64,000 bases of DNA. It comes from Rhizophagus clarus. Its lineage: Eukaryota; Glomeromycota; Glomeromycetes; Glomerales; Glomeraceae. Shown in pieces: positions 12,180 to 24,864 of this stretch (its first letter is position 1; the number at the start of each line of letters is the position of its first letter). The position numbers were made by a program, and so were the translations under genes. The stretch covers positions 1,426,001 to 1,490,000 of the forward strand of contig BLAL01000285.1 of assembly GCA_015698045.1 (NCBI GenBank), given 5' to 3'. The notes beneath the pieces are model-generated. The model had not been told where the DNA came from. It saw only the letters and a program-made list of their open reading frames with translations, and made no database searches.

Positions 12180-12345
12180 TACAGACGTACAGACGTACAT
12201 GTATACGTTTTAATTATAGATGATATGTATGAGAAAAATCGAGATGTTAAAAATTGAAATACCATAAATAATCCTTGTTATCAACTCTCCACTTGTACCA
12301 ACAATGATACGTCAATACAGTTCAACTCAATTTGATCTAATATTG
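12180..12345 (+). pseudogene. Relic of a Kelch copy 1-type tail
   Basis: The stretch around GAGAAAAATCGAGATGTT and the following ATAATCCTTGTTATC match the tail of Kelch copy 1 near 2655-2750. ACGTCAATACAGTTCAACTC then matches the next tail exons near 2850 and 3080. Introns between the pieces are missing or collapsed. It marks a former Kelch copy now reduced to its 3' end. Confidence 0.5.
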
Positions 12346-13049
12346 TCATGTGTTTTTTTTTGTTTTTATAAATTATTTATCTAGTATAAAATATTTCTCC
12401 AAGGGTTTGAACTAAATATCCAATAAACTAACCGTTGTTAAGTCCGGGATAATTGACCACACTTCCTTTATCGAGATCATTGAGCAAATAGAAAATGGGA
12501 CATTTGCGAGACATTTGGCGTCAATCCTTCGCTTTACTCCAGACTAATAACTTTAATATCAATTGTGTAATCATTATGTAAAGTATATGAATTTACACAA
12601 ATAATTTTTAATCTTTCTAAAAAAGATCATTTTTAATAATTAATTCCAAATTTCCAATTATATCATAACCGCAAATACAAAATTCCTCCCCTTCCCCTAT
12701 AGAGACCATATTTACTGTAAATGTTTGTGCTTTAAACATTAATTATAAACATAATACCTTTTCCATTTAATTTAAACTTATTTGGGAATACAATAAAATG
12801 GCTGAGTTTGCATACAATTATCATAAAATGAAAAACTTCGTTTGTTCCATTTTTAGTGTGATCACAAAGTCAATCTCGCATAGTACAACATATTACAATA
12901 ATAACAATATACGCACACATAAACAAATGTATATTACAAAAGAGAAGTGTGCTAGTAAATGATGGAATTATAGATAAATATATAATAGATATCAGAAATA
13001 CGCACTATTTCCAAAAAAAATTATCATTTAAAATATTTGATTATAACCT
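12346..13049. other. Intergenic spacer
   Basis: AT-rich; I see no gene, clear repeat or inverted repeat. Confidence 0.35.
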
Positions 13050-13457
13050 TAAATTACGAATTAAACGGACTATAACCCTAAATTGCACTATTATATTTTT
13101 GGATATTCCGGATTAATCAAAATAAGTAAGATTTATATTAAACGATTTTTTAAGGTTGTATTAACATTTAAAACACGGTTGTGTTTATTTAGCTTAGCAG
13201 TGCTACCTTAAATAACAAGTCAGTTCAAATGTTTGTCAAATTACAAATTATTTTTATGAAGCCGTTAAAGCACAATTGCCTAGATTATTTTCTTTATGCA
13301 AGATTTTTCTTTGAATCGAATCACGCTGGATGTACAAAATTCTCCTTTTTCTCTATAATTCATAAATTCATAAAAAGGATGCAATTCTTTTTATTTTAGG
13401 ACTTTCAACTTTTTTTCTTTTTTTTTTTTTTTCTTAGAAAAAGGTTAAAAGTCAAAA
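13050..13457 (+). promoter_or_regulatory. Upstream region of Kelch copy 4
   Basis: Third copy of the duplicated Kelch upstream block: CACTATTATATTTTTGGATA (about 13087), a TTTAAGGTTGTATTAAC block, CGGTTGTGTTTATTTAGC, and GCTGGATGTACAAAATTCTC (about 13326), followed by T-runs before the ATG. Confidence 0.5.
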
Positions 13458-15445
13458 ATGGGTTATAAAATTTTCAACCTACATTTAATGTCAATTTTAT
13501 TAATACAATTTTTTCTTTGGGTTACAGTTATAAATGGACAATTTATACCAGGACCTCGATCAGGTCACACAGCAAATTTCGTTAATGATAAAGTATATTT
13601 TATAGGAGGATATAATTTTTCTATTGCACCTTTAACAAGTGATATATTTTATTATGGTGGAAGTGGAAATCAAGTAACATGGGTAGATTTGAATGGTCTT
13701 GTAGGTGTAGATATACCGTTTAAATTTGGGCACGTGGCTGCAGTAGGAGGACCTAATCAAGATTTGTTATTTGTTATAGGAGGTCTAAACACGAATTTAG
13801 TATATCAACTTGATACTAAAATAGATAAAATAAGTGCACCAATAACCCTAGGAAATATTTTAGAAGCAAATCGTTTATTTATGAGTTCTGCTAGTTATGG
13901 AGGGAAAATTTATTTGTTTGGTGGAAATGATTTAAATAATATGAATATGTTGTACAATAATCTATATATTTTTGATACTATTAATTTGAATTGGCAAGCT
14001 GGTAGCTTAATTAATGCTCCTCCTCCTACAACTAAGCTTACATCAACAATGGTTAATGGAGTTATATATTATATTGGTGGTATTCTTCAGAATGATGTTC
14101 ATCAATCAATGACAAATGTGCGTAAAAATATCATTTATTAAGTATGAAATTTTATATTTTATTAATAAGTTGAATTTATTATTATAGATTTTTCAATATG
14201 ACACTGTCTCAAATACATGGTCCTTAAAGGTCGGTATAATCATCAGCGTCACATAAAAAAAAAAATATATATATATATATATTTATGGTAACGTTATTAA
14301 TTTTAATTCGGTAACAAATCTAGATAGCTACATTGGCTCTAGGGGGTGTACCAGGTCCTAGATTTGGTCATACGGCTGTTTTAGGTAATTTTTCTTTAAA
14401 TTTAAAATTTATTTTATTTTATTTATTTATTTATTTGATTTCTTATTATAGTTGATGCCAAAATTTGTATATTTGGAGGAATTTACCTTAATTTTCAATC
14501 ACCTGAAGAACCAATCGCTATGTTGGATACTATCACCTTAGAATGGTCAATACCACAATTTTATAATCCCAAGATGCCAAATTTACCAAATCTTGTTTAT
14601 CATACCGCCACATTGATAGATAAGTATATGCTCGTTGCTTTCGGTAAGTCTCAACCGTTATTAAAATTTTCAAGATAAATTTATTATCTCATTGACTTTA
14701 ATTTATTTTATTTTATTTAGGAAATGATACGAATGTGCCAGTGAAATATGGAGTTAACGGATTAAATAATAATTTTTATATATTTGACTTTAATAAATTT
14801 CAATGGACAAGTGAAACAGCAATAGATTTTGTTAAAACAACACCTAATACTAATCCTACATCTAATCCATCTAATACTAATCCTAATCCTAATCCTAATC
14901 CAATATTACCGATAACAACAAAAGTGACTTCAACAATTTCTTCCACTACTTCTCCCACTTCTCCTCCCAATCAAGATCAAATTACAAATAAACCAGTAAT
15001 CGTTGGCTTATCAGTTGGAATAGTGCTAGTTGGATCAGCAGCAGTCGGTGCATTAATATTAGTATTTTATAAACGTAGAAATCAAAAAGGAGAACTCGGT
15101 CACTCAGATGTTCCTAATGGTGAAATTCCATCCAATCGACAATCAACTTTATATCCAAACCAACAATATGCACCAACACCACAGTATCAACCTACAAATC
15201 ACCAACAATTTATACCACCACAACAACAACGTATCTCAAATTATCATAATTTAACTCAACCACAAAGATATTCCGGCCAAGAAAATACTATTTTACCAAT
15301 TCCATCAGATGGTGATAGATTTTCCGAACGTTCTTCTAATTATCATCCGGGGAGTGAAACTTATCCTTATTCTCATGGAAGTGAATCTTATCCTTATTCT
15401 CAAGGAAGTGAAACTCCTCCTCCTCCTCCTCCAAAGTTTCCATAA
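13458..15445 (+). CDS. Secreted, membrane-anchored Kelch protein, copy 4 (intact)
   Basis: Exons 13458-14117, 14188-14229, 14324-14384, 14452-14643 and 14721-15445 give 559 residues in frame. The first donor is GTGCGT where the other copies have GTAYGT. Signal peptide ends INGQ; six Kelch-type blades follow. The stalk before the membrane is the longest of the cluster: an NP-rich run (NPSNTNPNPNPNP) and a Thr/Ser-rich part, likely O-glycosylated. The membrane helix is at about 410-435, then YKRRNQ. The ~124-residue tail is Gln/Pro-rich, has ILPIPSDGD and SSNYHPGSE, and ends with an imperfect 9-residue repeat (GSETYPYSH / GSESYPYSQ) before PPPPPPK. The tail repeat and stalk are specific to this copy. 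Confidence 0.9.
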
Positions 15446-16497
15446 ACTATCAGCATGTGTATATCAAATTAATGTAATATTTAGTATTTTAGTGAGTCTT
15501 TACTCTTTACATATATAATCTTTATAAACTTTATATAATGAGCGATTATGATATAGTATCTACTGTATATAATTTTATTTTCGTTTAATTTTCGGTCACT
15601 CCTCACATATACAGTATTTTTCTTTACCGTTGCAATAAGTAACCTACTATTAACGTTAACATAAGATATTTATGATTTCGTGGTTGTATTATAATGTGGT
15701 ATTCAATTAACTTTAATCCTACGTCATCATAGGTAATTTAGAATAAAACCAGAAATTTGTCGGCTTTTTTGAATTTTGCTATCCCTATAGAAAAATTCTC
15801 GAAATGTCGGTTGTACATTTGATAGAAAAATGCATGTGACAATTAATACAATGTATAAAAAAATTATGACTTTGAATTTTTGTGTATAGAAGTTCGGTAT
15901 AACGAAAAAATTCGTCATTTATTTAAAGATGACAGCATAACGCATAATCTAAAAAAAAAAATCGAGTCACGTGATAATGATATATGATCTATATCATTTT
16001 TTCAAAGCAACGTGATTATAATTGAATTTTTATTCTCATTGATGTTATTTACAGTAGAAAAGAAGAAAATAGCAAAAAAAATTTTTTTTAAATTAATATT
16101 AAATCTGAACTTTTTATAACATTTAGAATATATTTAACTTAAAAAAAAAAAATTTAATTTTTTTGCAGTTTCCTTTTTTTCTATTGCAAAAAACCCATTT
16201 TTTTTAAATTAGTAAAAAAAAAAAAAAGTGAAAAAAATAAATTTTTTAACTATTTATTTTTTTTAAAAAAAAATTTTAGTTTATAAAATTTTTTTTTTTA
16301 AAAAAAAAATTTAATTAAGCTAATAAAAAAATAATATATAAATATTAAAAAAAAATTTGGTTTATAAAATTAATAAAAATTATTAAAAAAAAATTTTAGT
16401 TATAAAAACTAATATTAAAAATAAAGATTTAATTATAAAAAACTGAAAAAATATTTTGAAAAAAATTTCAATTTATAAAAACTATAAAATTGTTTAA
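15446..16497. other. Intergenic, 3' flank of Kelch copy 4
   Basis: AT-rich, becoming extremely A/T-homopolymeric after about 16060. A CACGTG lies at about 15967, next to an imperfect palindrome AATGATATATGATCTATATCATT-like at about 15975-15998. No gene seen. Confidence 0.4.
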
Positions 16498-16734
16498 ATT
16501 TTAAGTAGAGATGCGATCCAGATGAGATTTTACGATCCGTGATCTGATTTAGATCGATTCAGATTCATCTGACAGATTCCAGATCAATCCAGAATTTTTT
16601 TTACAAAAAATAAAATATTTGGGTCAGGTCATCAAATTCATAATCCGAACTCAGGTCATATCAGTGTTAGTTGGCTACCTGACCTGACTATTGACCCGAC
16701 GTATATTTGGGTTAAATAAATATAAAAAAATGCC

Positions 16735-18545
16735 AAATTATGTAGTTCTGGCATTTTTTTTTTATTTTTAGGCGCTGGAACTATTAGTTCTAGCATTTTT
16801 TTTTATTTTTACATGTAAATGCACCAGAACTATTAGTTCTAGAGCTCTGAATGGATCGGGTAGGGTTGAGTAATTGCCTTGACTCTTGTATATATAAAAA
16901 AAACTGATATAATTATTAAGTTTCGGCATGAAAAAATGCCGGTAATGATGGTTCTGACATTTTTTTTCAATCTTTCATAACGATTTTTTTAATCATTTTT
17001 AATAATAAAAATAATAAAAAAAATGATTTTTCTTAATCATTTTTATAATAAAAATAATAAAAAAAATGATTTTTCTTAATCGTTTTTAATAATAAAAATA
17101 ATAAAAAAAATGATTTTTCTTAATCGTTTTTAATAATAAAGTAATAAAAAAAATGATTTTTCTTAATCGTTTTTAATAATAAAGTAATAAAAAAAATGAT
17201 TTTTCTTAATCGTTTTTAATAATAAAGTAATAAAAAAAATGATTTTTCTTAATCGTTTTTAATAAAAATATTAAAAAAAACGATTTTCTCAATCATTTTT
17301 AATAATAAAGTAATAAAAAAAATGATTTTTCTTAATTGTTTTTAATAAAAATATTAAAAAAAATGATTTTCTTAATTGTTTTTAATAATAAAGTAATAAA
17401 AAAAATGATTTTTCTTAATCGTTTTTAATAAAAATATTAAAAAATGATTTTCTTAATTGTTTTTAATAAAAATATTAAAAAACGATTTTCTTAATCATTT
17501 TTAATAATAAAGTAATAAAAAAACAATTTTTCTTAATCATTTTTAATAATAAAATAATAAAAAAATGATTTTTCTTAATCGTTTTTAATAAAAATAATAA
17601 AAAAAAATGATTTTTTTTAATTGTTTTTAATAATAAAGTAATAAAAAAAATGATTTTTCTTAATCGTTTTTAATAAAAATATTAAAAAAAACGATTTTCT
17701 TAATCATTTTTAATAATAAAATAATAAAAAAAATGATTTTTCTTAATCGTTTTTAATAAAAATATTAAAAAAAACAATTTTCTTAATCATTTTTAATAAT
17801 AAAGTAATAAAAAAACAATTTTTCTTAATCATTTTTAATAATAAAATAATAAAAAAATGATTTTTCTTAATTGTTTTTAATAAAAATAATAAAAAAAATG
17901 ATTTTTCTTAATCATTTTTAATAAAAATATTAAAAAAAATGATTTTCTTAATCATTTTTAATAATAAAGTAATAAAAAAAATGATTTTCTTAATCGTTTT
18001 TAATAATAAAGTAATAAAAAAAATGATTTTTTTTAATCGTTTTTAATAAAAATATTAAAAAAAATGATTTTTCTTAATCGTTTTTAATAAAAATATTAAA
18101 AAAAATGATTTTTCTTGATCGTTTTTAATAAAAATATTAAAAAAAATGATTTTTCTTGATCGTTTTTAATAAAAATATTAAAAAAAAATGATTTTTCTTG
18201 ATCGTTTTTAATAAAAATATTAAAAAAAAATGATTTTTCTTAATCATTTACGATTTTTCTTAATCGTTTTTAATAATATTAAAAAAAATGATTTTCTTAA
18301 TCGTTTTTAATAATCGTTTTTAATAATGAAAAAATTGTTAAAACCGGAACTGTAGTTTCGGCATTTTTTAATCAACATTACATATAAAATGCCAGAATTG
18401 TGAGTTTTGGCATTTTTTTTTATTTTTACATGATATATATGCTGGAACTAATAGTTCTGGTATTTTTTTTTATTTTTACATGTAAATACGTTAGAACTAT
18501 TGGTTCTGGCATTTTTATGCTGAAACTAACAATTTTTAGGCATTT
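16735..18545. repeat. Palindromic AGAACTATTAGTTCT-type repeats on both sides of the minisatellite
   Basis: Short units built from GTTCTGGCATTTTTTTT, a T-rich stretch, ACATGTAAAT and a palindrome like CCAGAACTATTAGTTCTAG occur at about 16735-16860 on the left and 18335-18560 on the right of the minisatellite. They are in the same orientation on both sides, so they are not simply the element's inverted ends. Confidence 0.6.
16981..18335. repeat. Minisatellite, about 33 copies of a ~43-bp unit
   Basis: Unit consensus is roughly CGTTTTTAATAATAAAGTA followed by ATAAAAAAAATGATTTTTC and TTAAT, with shorter variants carrying AAAAATATT. Each copy contains an inverted repeat AAAYGATT ... AATCRTTT, so each could form a small hairpin. 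It lies entirely inside the hAT-like element. Confidence 0.85.
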
Positions 18546-18868
18546 TTTTATATATAAAATTGCAAAAAAAACACTGAAACTGATAATTAAATATAAAAAA
18601 CGTTTCAGCGTTTTTTTATATATTAAATATACCAGTTTTTTTTTATTTCAAAAATTAATTTTTTCAATCTGTTTTAATAAAGAAATAATTTTTTTTTAAT
18701 TTGTTTTTCAATTTTTTAAAATTTTTTATTAAAAATTAATTTTTATAAATAAACCAGATTATACGAATTATCCGTAATCTATCTGGATCAATCCAAATCC
18801 GCGCTGAATCAGATGGATGGGCAGATTATTCAAATCTTCAGATCACAGATCACATCTCTAATTTTAAG

Positions 18869-20558
18869 ATTGATAAATCAAAAAATATTCAAGTTTGATA
18901 ATATTTTAATATATTAAATAATTTTTTATAGTATATATATATGATCAGTCAAATAACTTTTATATATAAAAATTTTTGATAAAAATATGTAATCTAATAA
19001 TCCTAAATTATACATAAATTAAAATTTTATCCTATTCAACTTTACAATAATAATAACGTATTGATAGATCTTACTTCTATATGTATATTTTTAGGTTTTA
19101 TCAAAACTAGTAAAGAGTTTCAATATGTTAAAATTATTAAACCTATTTTGATATTTTAATATTAATCTTTTGATTTGTTAAAATATTAAAATAGGTTTGA
19201 TATTTTAATATGATATATTATATAATATATATATATAGGTTTGATATTACTTTATTCAATAAATTTAATTAGATAATAAAAATAATTTTAATAGTTTTAA
19301 TAATCTAATTAATTTTTTTATATTTAAAAAAAAATTATCTATATTTATTAAAAATCAATATACTATACATGAATATATTTATTTTATATTTTTATTAATA
19401 AATAAATTAAATAATTTTTTTTGAATTATTAAATATTTATTATAATCAAATATTTTTCTAAAGAAATTTTCTAAAAATGATAAATAATGTAATAACAAAT
19501 AGTATAGATTAGTTTAAATTCTTTTTTATTTAGTAATATTTATATGTAAATCATTATTTTGTATTATTTGTTATATATTCCTTTAAAAAACTACTTTAAA
19601 AAAATACTTGATTATATATTTATTATTAAAAATAAAACAAAAACTTTTAAAATAATATAATTTATATAAATATATATTTATTTTTATTTTATTTGGTTTT
19701 TTCAAAAATCTAATAACATAAAAAAAATATTCATTATATTTTTTTAATATATTCTTCTTTTAAATTTATAATTTTAAGTTTAAGTTTGTTTAAAATTCTA
19801 GTAGCCTAAAATAAAAAAAAAATTTAGTAATATTTTTTAAAAATATAATAATAAATACATTTTACTTTTCTTATTATTTAAATTTTAAAATTCAAGTCAT
19901 ATAAAGAAAAAGAAAGAAATATTTAATAATGTTTCTTAAATATAATAATAAAACTATTTCTATTATCTAAATTCTAGAATTTAGATTATATTATTCATTT
20001 AATAAGTAATAAAATTTTTTTTATAATTTTATTAAATAAAATTTTAAAAATATTGATTATATGAATAATATGCCAGGTAATTATAAAATGGTATTAAATT
20101 TTTAAATATTATATATTATTTCAATTTTAGAAATTCTTTATTTTTAAAAATTAAGAAAAAAATTTATTAAGATCTGATTCGTGTATGAACGACAGAAAAT
20201 TACTATATAAATTCTGGGAACGGTTATTATAAAAATAGCAAAATTGGCAAAATATAACAGGCTATAGAAACCGCAAATAATCACGTTGTAATACCAAAAT
20301 TCACATGATGAAACCTTAAATGCTAAAGATAATATTGATCAAAAAAAATTGAGAGGTTTATTTATTTTTTAAAAACTTTACTTTGAGGCAGCGTCAGATT
20401 TGACAGAAATATATATATATGTATTTGTGATGTTCAAATCATGTACTATTATAATTTATTAATATTTAATAAATAAAAACAATTAGAACTATATTTTTAC
20501 ACATTTTTATGCATTTAGAACTGTTTGTTTTATACAGTTATTTCATTTTCTCTTATTT
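18869..20558. other. AT-rich spacer
   Basis: Very AT-rich, low-complexity DNA with no coding frame I trust. A foldback at about 19137-19202 pairs AAACCTATTTTGATATTTTA with its reverse complement downstream. Confidence 0.45.
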
Positions 20559-23500
20559 CTAATTCACGTATTGCCATGATTTCTTTCCATTTCTGGGAGA
20601 AACCAGTAATCCAATTCTGAATAGTAAAGACTTTAGATATGTCATTTCATCTAGCTCTCCAAATTGAACACGTCGCATAAGTTCTTCATATATTTGTTGA
20701 GCTGTAAATTTGTTATTTGGATTTGCTGTTCCAGTATGAAACATATTTTCTAATAAATGTTTCGCACTTTTAGATATTCGCTTCCATAGTTCCTGTTTGT
20801 AATTTTTGTTAGGTTTTAGAGCCCACTTAGACACGAATACATTGTGATTATTGTTGTCAACCAAAACTAATTGTTAGTATAATTTATTTATGAGCTTTTA
20901 TTGTAATAAAATATTCATTACCTTGGCTTTCTTAAATTTTCTACATTTGTAATATCTATATTATTCATACTTGAATTCAAAAGGGTTAGATCCTATATAT
21001 TGATTAGGTTTTATTTTTGTGAAAAAAAAAACACTTTTTTCTATTTCAAATTGTTCATATCAATTCCACTGATTCATAGTTTGTGTTAGGATCATCTGGA
21101 ACACAAAATATTATTAATTTCATGAGGAATTTGAAATAAAATGCAAAAAATTATTGTACCTTTACTAACAACAATAGGTAGCGTCCACTTTTTAGATGAT
21201 TTTGTATGAGTAGAATATTCCGGATTGGGCTTTTCATTTTTTTTTTGCTTTTAAATCTTTTTTATTTGAGCTGGAGATCATTTTTTCCATTCTCCAATTC
21301 CAGGCAAAATCCTGGCACATATGAAATCTGTGTTTTTTCTTTAAACTGGCCACGTCCATTCATGTAAACTTTTGATTCTGGCTATTGTTCCAACTTTTTC
21401 TTTTTCTATACAAAATATAAACATTATTCTTGCAATGAAAATGATGTCGATAATTTCTTTAATTATTGAAATATCTTGATTACGATTTGGTAGCAAGTTA
21501 GCAACTTTAGTTCCTGCAATATCATGAATTGCTATTTCTATATGATCACTAGACTCAATTGTACCATCCGGTTTTACATAACGTTTTATTGCTTGCGATA
21601 TCTAATAGGAATAAATCAAGAGTGATAAAAGTTAGAAATAAAAGGGTAAAATCAAAATGAAAAAAAGAATATAGAAATTAGAAATAGAGGAAAGATCAAA
21701 AGTAAGAGAGGATAGAAATAAAGATAGAAATGAAAAGAAATAATGAAGCAAAAAAAGAAGATAGAAATGAAAAAAAGATCATTAAGAACAACCTAAAATG
21801 AAGAAAGAAGAAGATTGAAATGAAAAAGAGATATAAAAACGAAAAGAAAAGATCAAAATAACAAAATATCAGAAAAAATTAAAGCAAAAAAGGTAAAAGC
21901 AGTATAATTACTTGAGCATGATGGGAATCAATCAGTGTTTTAGTCTTGCTGGCTTCCAAGAAGATCTATTTTCAAGGAACAATGTCATACCAATCCTTCT
22001 ATTGACCTATTATTAGCATCAATTCTGTACAATGGTAATGAAGACTATTGTCTGACATTACTATTATTCATTTTGGTTTTGGATCAAGATTTTCAAACAC
22101 AGTATGGAGAGATGATGCTGTAAACCAGGCGTTCTGACCAGTATCATTACTTTAATGATCATATACTTGTATATCGAGCTTGTTATTTGTAATATCTTTT
22201 GTATATACTAATGAAGAATGCAAAGTCCAACCTCTTTTACCAAAAAATTGAGATTTGATTTTCCTTGTATTTTGCGGAAGTATTCTTATCTTGTAGTCCA
22301 CTATAATAACTGCTCCATCTTCATTTAATTCATCAAGATTGACCTGAACGTGAGTATTTAAATAAAACTTTCACGCGTGATATCCTAACCATGAAATTAG
22401 TTTCTTCAAATAATCATCCAATAACTCATGTAATTCTTCATCTACTACGTAAGTTTTTATTAGATCAAAAAAACAAAACAATTCTTCACAGCTGTTACAT
22501 ATTTCAGGATGCTGAAGATTACAAATTCCAAAGAAATACCTAAGACAATGACATATGTAAGATTTATGTACTAGAGTTCCTGAAGATGTAATTTTCAAAT
22601 CTTTTATGTATTCATGCTTCATATATTTTCTCAAAATATTCAATTTTTTAATTAATTCTTTCTGTATTATAAAATATGATTGGTTTTAAAATCAAATTTC
22701 TAAATATAAAAATTCTTGAATATAATACCCACCTTCAAAAATTCATCTACATGGGCAGCAATGATGGTATTAATAGATGTAAAAATTTCATATCCACATT
22801 CGTTGCATTCTGAGCAAAGACCATTCAAATCATCTTGATAAACAAATCTACTACCTTGTAAACATGTCATGAATGCTGTATGACGCATTTCATTTGGATA
22901 TTCTTTAGAAAATTTCTCCTAAAGCGCTTACTTATGATCCTGTAAGTACATTATAGGTAATCCTGATTTTGAATGAGTTCGGTAAGAGCTCATATTAACA
23001 ACATCCTTCCTCATAAAAAAATGATCAAATTGATCAATTTGCTCTATTTTAAACTTTAGACGATGAAATTTTGGCTTTTTAATAGGCAGAATACCAAAAC
23101 CATTCAATACAGTATGTCTTCTTGATTTAATAATGGTATAAAATCCAACCTGTAATATTATTTACTAATTAGTTATTGTATTCTAAATTATTAACTAATT
23201 ACAAAAATATATTCTTACCCCTAAATTATATTCTAATTCTTTATAGGTAAAATCATTAGCGATAATTGATAAAATACATCATTTTCCATTTTTAGTTTTT
23301 TTATTATTACTCAAAGCTTGCCAAAAATAAGACCAAAAAGTTTCTGTAGAATTTGAGGAATTGCTGGAAAGAAATCCCATCTGGTAAAGAGTGGCAAATA
23401 TTTGTTTTTCTTATGTTGGATTTTGCGATTTAGTCCAAAATTGATACTATAAAATTAGAAGTTATTTTTTATGTATTTATAATTTTTTTCAACATATAAC

Positions 23501-24545
23501 TAAATCATACTTTAGATTTACCATGGGACCAAGGAGTAATATCAGAGCATCCTGCAGCACAAAGCAATGATAACCATGCACTCAATTCACGATCAGAAAA
23601 TTGATATTCTGGTGGGTATAATAATTTTAATTCAGAATTCAATTCTATTATATTGCATTCATTTTGATATCATCTAACAAATAATTTATACCATTCAATA
23701 TTAGCAAAAGTTTGATGCCAAAAATGGTATTTATATAATTTATTCATCAGTTTGAAATTACCCCATTCACGAAAAACACATTGTAGAATACGTAAATTGT
23801 TTAGTTTTTGCAATGTAATCTGGTCCTTCAACCCAAATAATTCCTTTCCTGAAAATTTTTGAATAAAACCTGAATTTTTCCAGACATCATCTGGAGTAGT
23901 TCCTACAAATATTTTTTGAATTTTAAAATCTTGATAAATATAAACATAACATTTGTTATCATCAATTTCAGATATAAATATAGCTGCACGTTTCTTATAT
24001 GTGTGAATAATTGATGACTTGTAACCATTGCCTACTTTATTCCAATCTGAACGTATTGATGAACCCAATTCATAAATAAATATTTCATATTCATCAACTT
24101 TACATGAAAATGGACAAAAATTAATATTAGACAAAAGAACATCTATTATATTTTTGTTATCCCATCCCATAACAATAGAATCAGAATATCGAGTTTTGTT
24201 TTGAAAAATATTTTGATAAATTTCAGAAACTGCCTTAGTTGCACTTGTTCTATGACTCAAAATTCACCACTTTGACAATAATACTCGGGTAGCATTTGGT
24301 TAGAACTGGAAATCTGTATTGTTAAATAAAAGTCTTTTTTATTCAAATAAGCATTAGCTTTTTGGCCTGCTCTAATTGGAAATCTGAGTTGTGCATTTGA
24401 GTTAGAAATACTTGAAATTTCCCACCAGTAGCGTGAATAAGGTCTATAGTGAAGATTTTCTACAAGTGAGCCAGTTTCTACCAGGATAACATAAGCTTGA
24501 GATATGGTTAGCTTCAGATTTTAGCATTTTTTATGAGTTGGTATA
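20559..24545 (-). pseudogene. Decayed gene of a high-copy Rhizophagus family with an SDNxxHYH motif (possible DNA transposon)
   Basis: In reverse order, blocks read as one long protein with introns. About 24.5-24.26 kb: VETGSLVENLHYRPYSRYWWEI. 24.26-23.67 kb: a domain with GYKSSIIHTYKKRA and TTPDDVWKNSGF...GKELFGL, reminiscent of FYRC-type domains. 23.16-22.37 kb: MSSYRTHSKSGLP, FVYQDDLNGLCSEC, then a Cys/His-rich part. 22.36-21.95 kb: AVIIVDYKIRILP, FFGKRGWTLHSS, NAWFTASS, MSDNSLHYH and DSHHAQ. 21.6-21.2 kb: AGTKVANLLPNR and ICARILPGIGEW. 20864-20559: a C-terminal helical part. Conserved D and SDN-HYH positions suggest an RNase H-like (DDE) fold, hence a transposase-like role; this is inference. 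In-frame stops (for example after LQDHK, VYDH and before IIVMSDN) and a frame change near 24250 show it is broken. The first long block opens with TTG, not ATG. Confidence 0.6.
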
Positions 24546-24864
24546 TATAAAATATTTTTTTTTATTATTACTCTTGACATTTAAGCCTTATCATGTGTTC
24601 ATTGGCATCACAATATTGTTATCTGCAGTTATTATTATATATACTGATATGCAAACCTTATTAATTTAACTATTGTTTTCCTCAGATTTATATAGTAATT
24701 TTCTGTTGATCATATGCGAATCATGTCTTAAACTATTAGTATTAAATAATACTATTAAATAAAAATAAAATAATTAAATAAAATTTAAATAAAATTTATT
24801 TAAATTTTACTATTATTGTAATACTTGAATAAAGCTTTTTATATTGCATCTTTAAATTCTGTTA

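Larger units (their letters stand above)
16506..18860. mobile_element. hAT-like non-autonomous element with internal minisatellite
   Basis: The ends are TAGAGATGCGATC (left) and, on the reverse strand from the right, TAGAGATGTGATC. They are flanked by an exact 8-bp duplication ATTTTAAG at 16498-16505 and 18861-18868. An 8-bp duplication with TAGRG-type ends is the hAT superfamily pattern. Both ends carry clusters of GATC-centred words (GATCCAGA, GATCTGA, GATCGATTC) in the outer ~100 bp, as expected for subterminal transposase-binding repeats. The interior has no transposase; it is filled by a minisatellite and palindromic repeats, so the 2355-bp element must have moved with enzyme made elsewhere or grown in place. 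Confidence 0.85.

Noticed and set aside
15309-15518. Leu/Ile-rich plus-strand frame
   Set aside because: Out-of-phase reading of the repetitive tail of Kelch copy 4.
16981-18335. CRISPR-like array
   Set aside because: Units are contiguous with no unique spacers; a eukaryotic minisatellite.
18400-18699. 99-codon plus-strand frame
   Set aside because: Phe/Lys/Ile low-complexity reading of palindromic and T-rich repeats in the hAT-like element.
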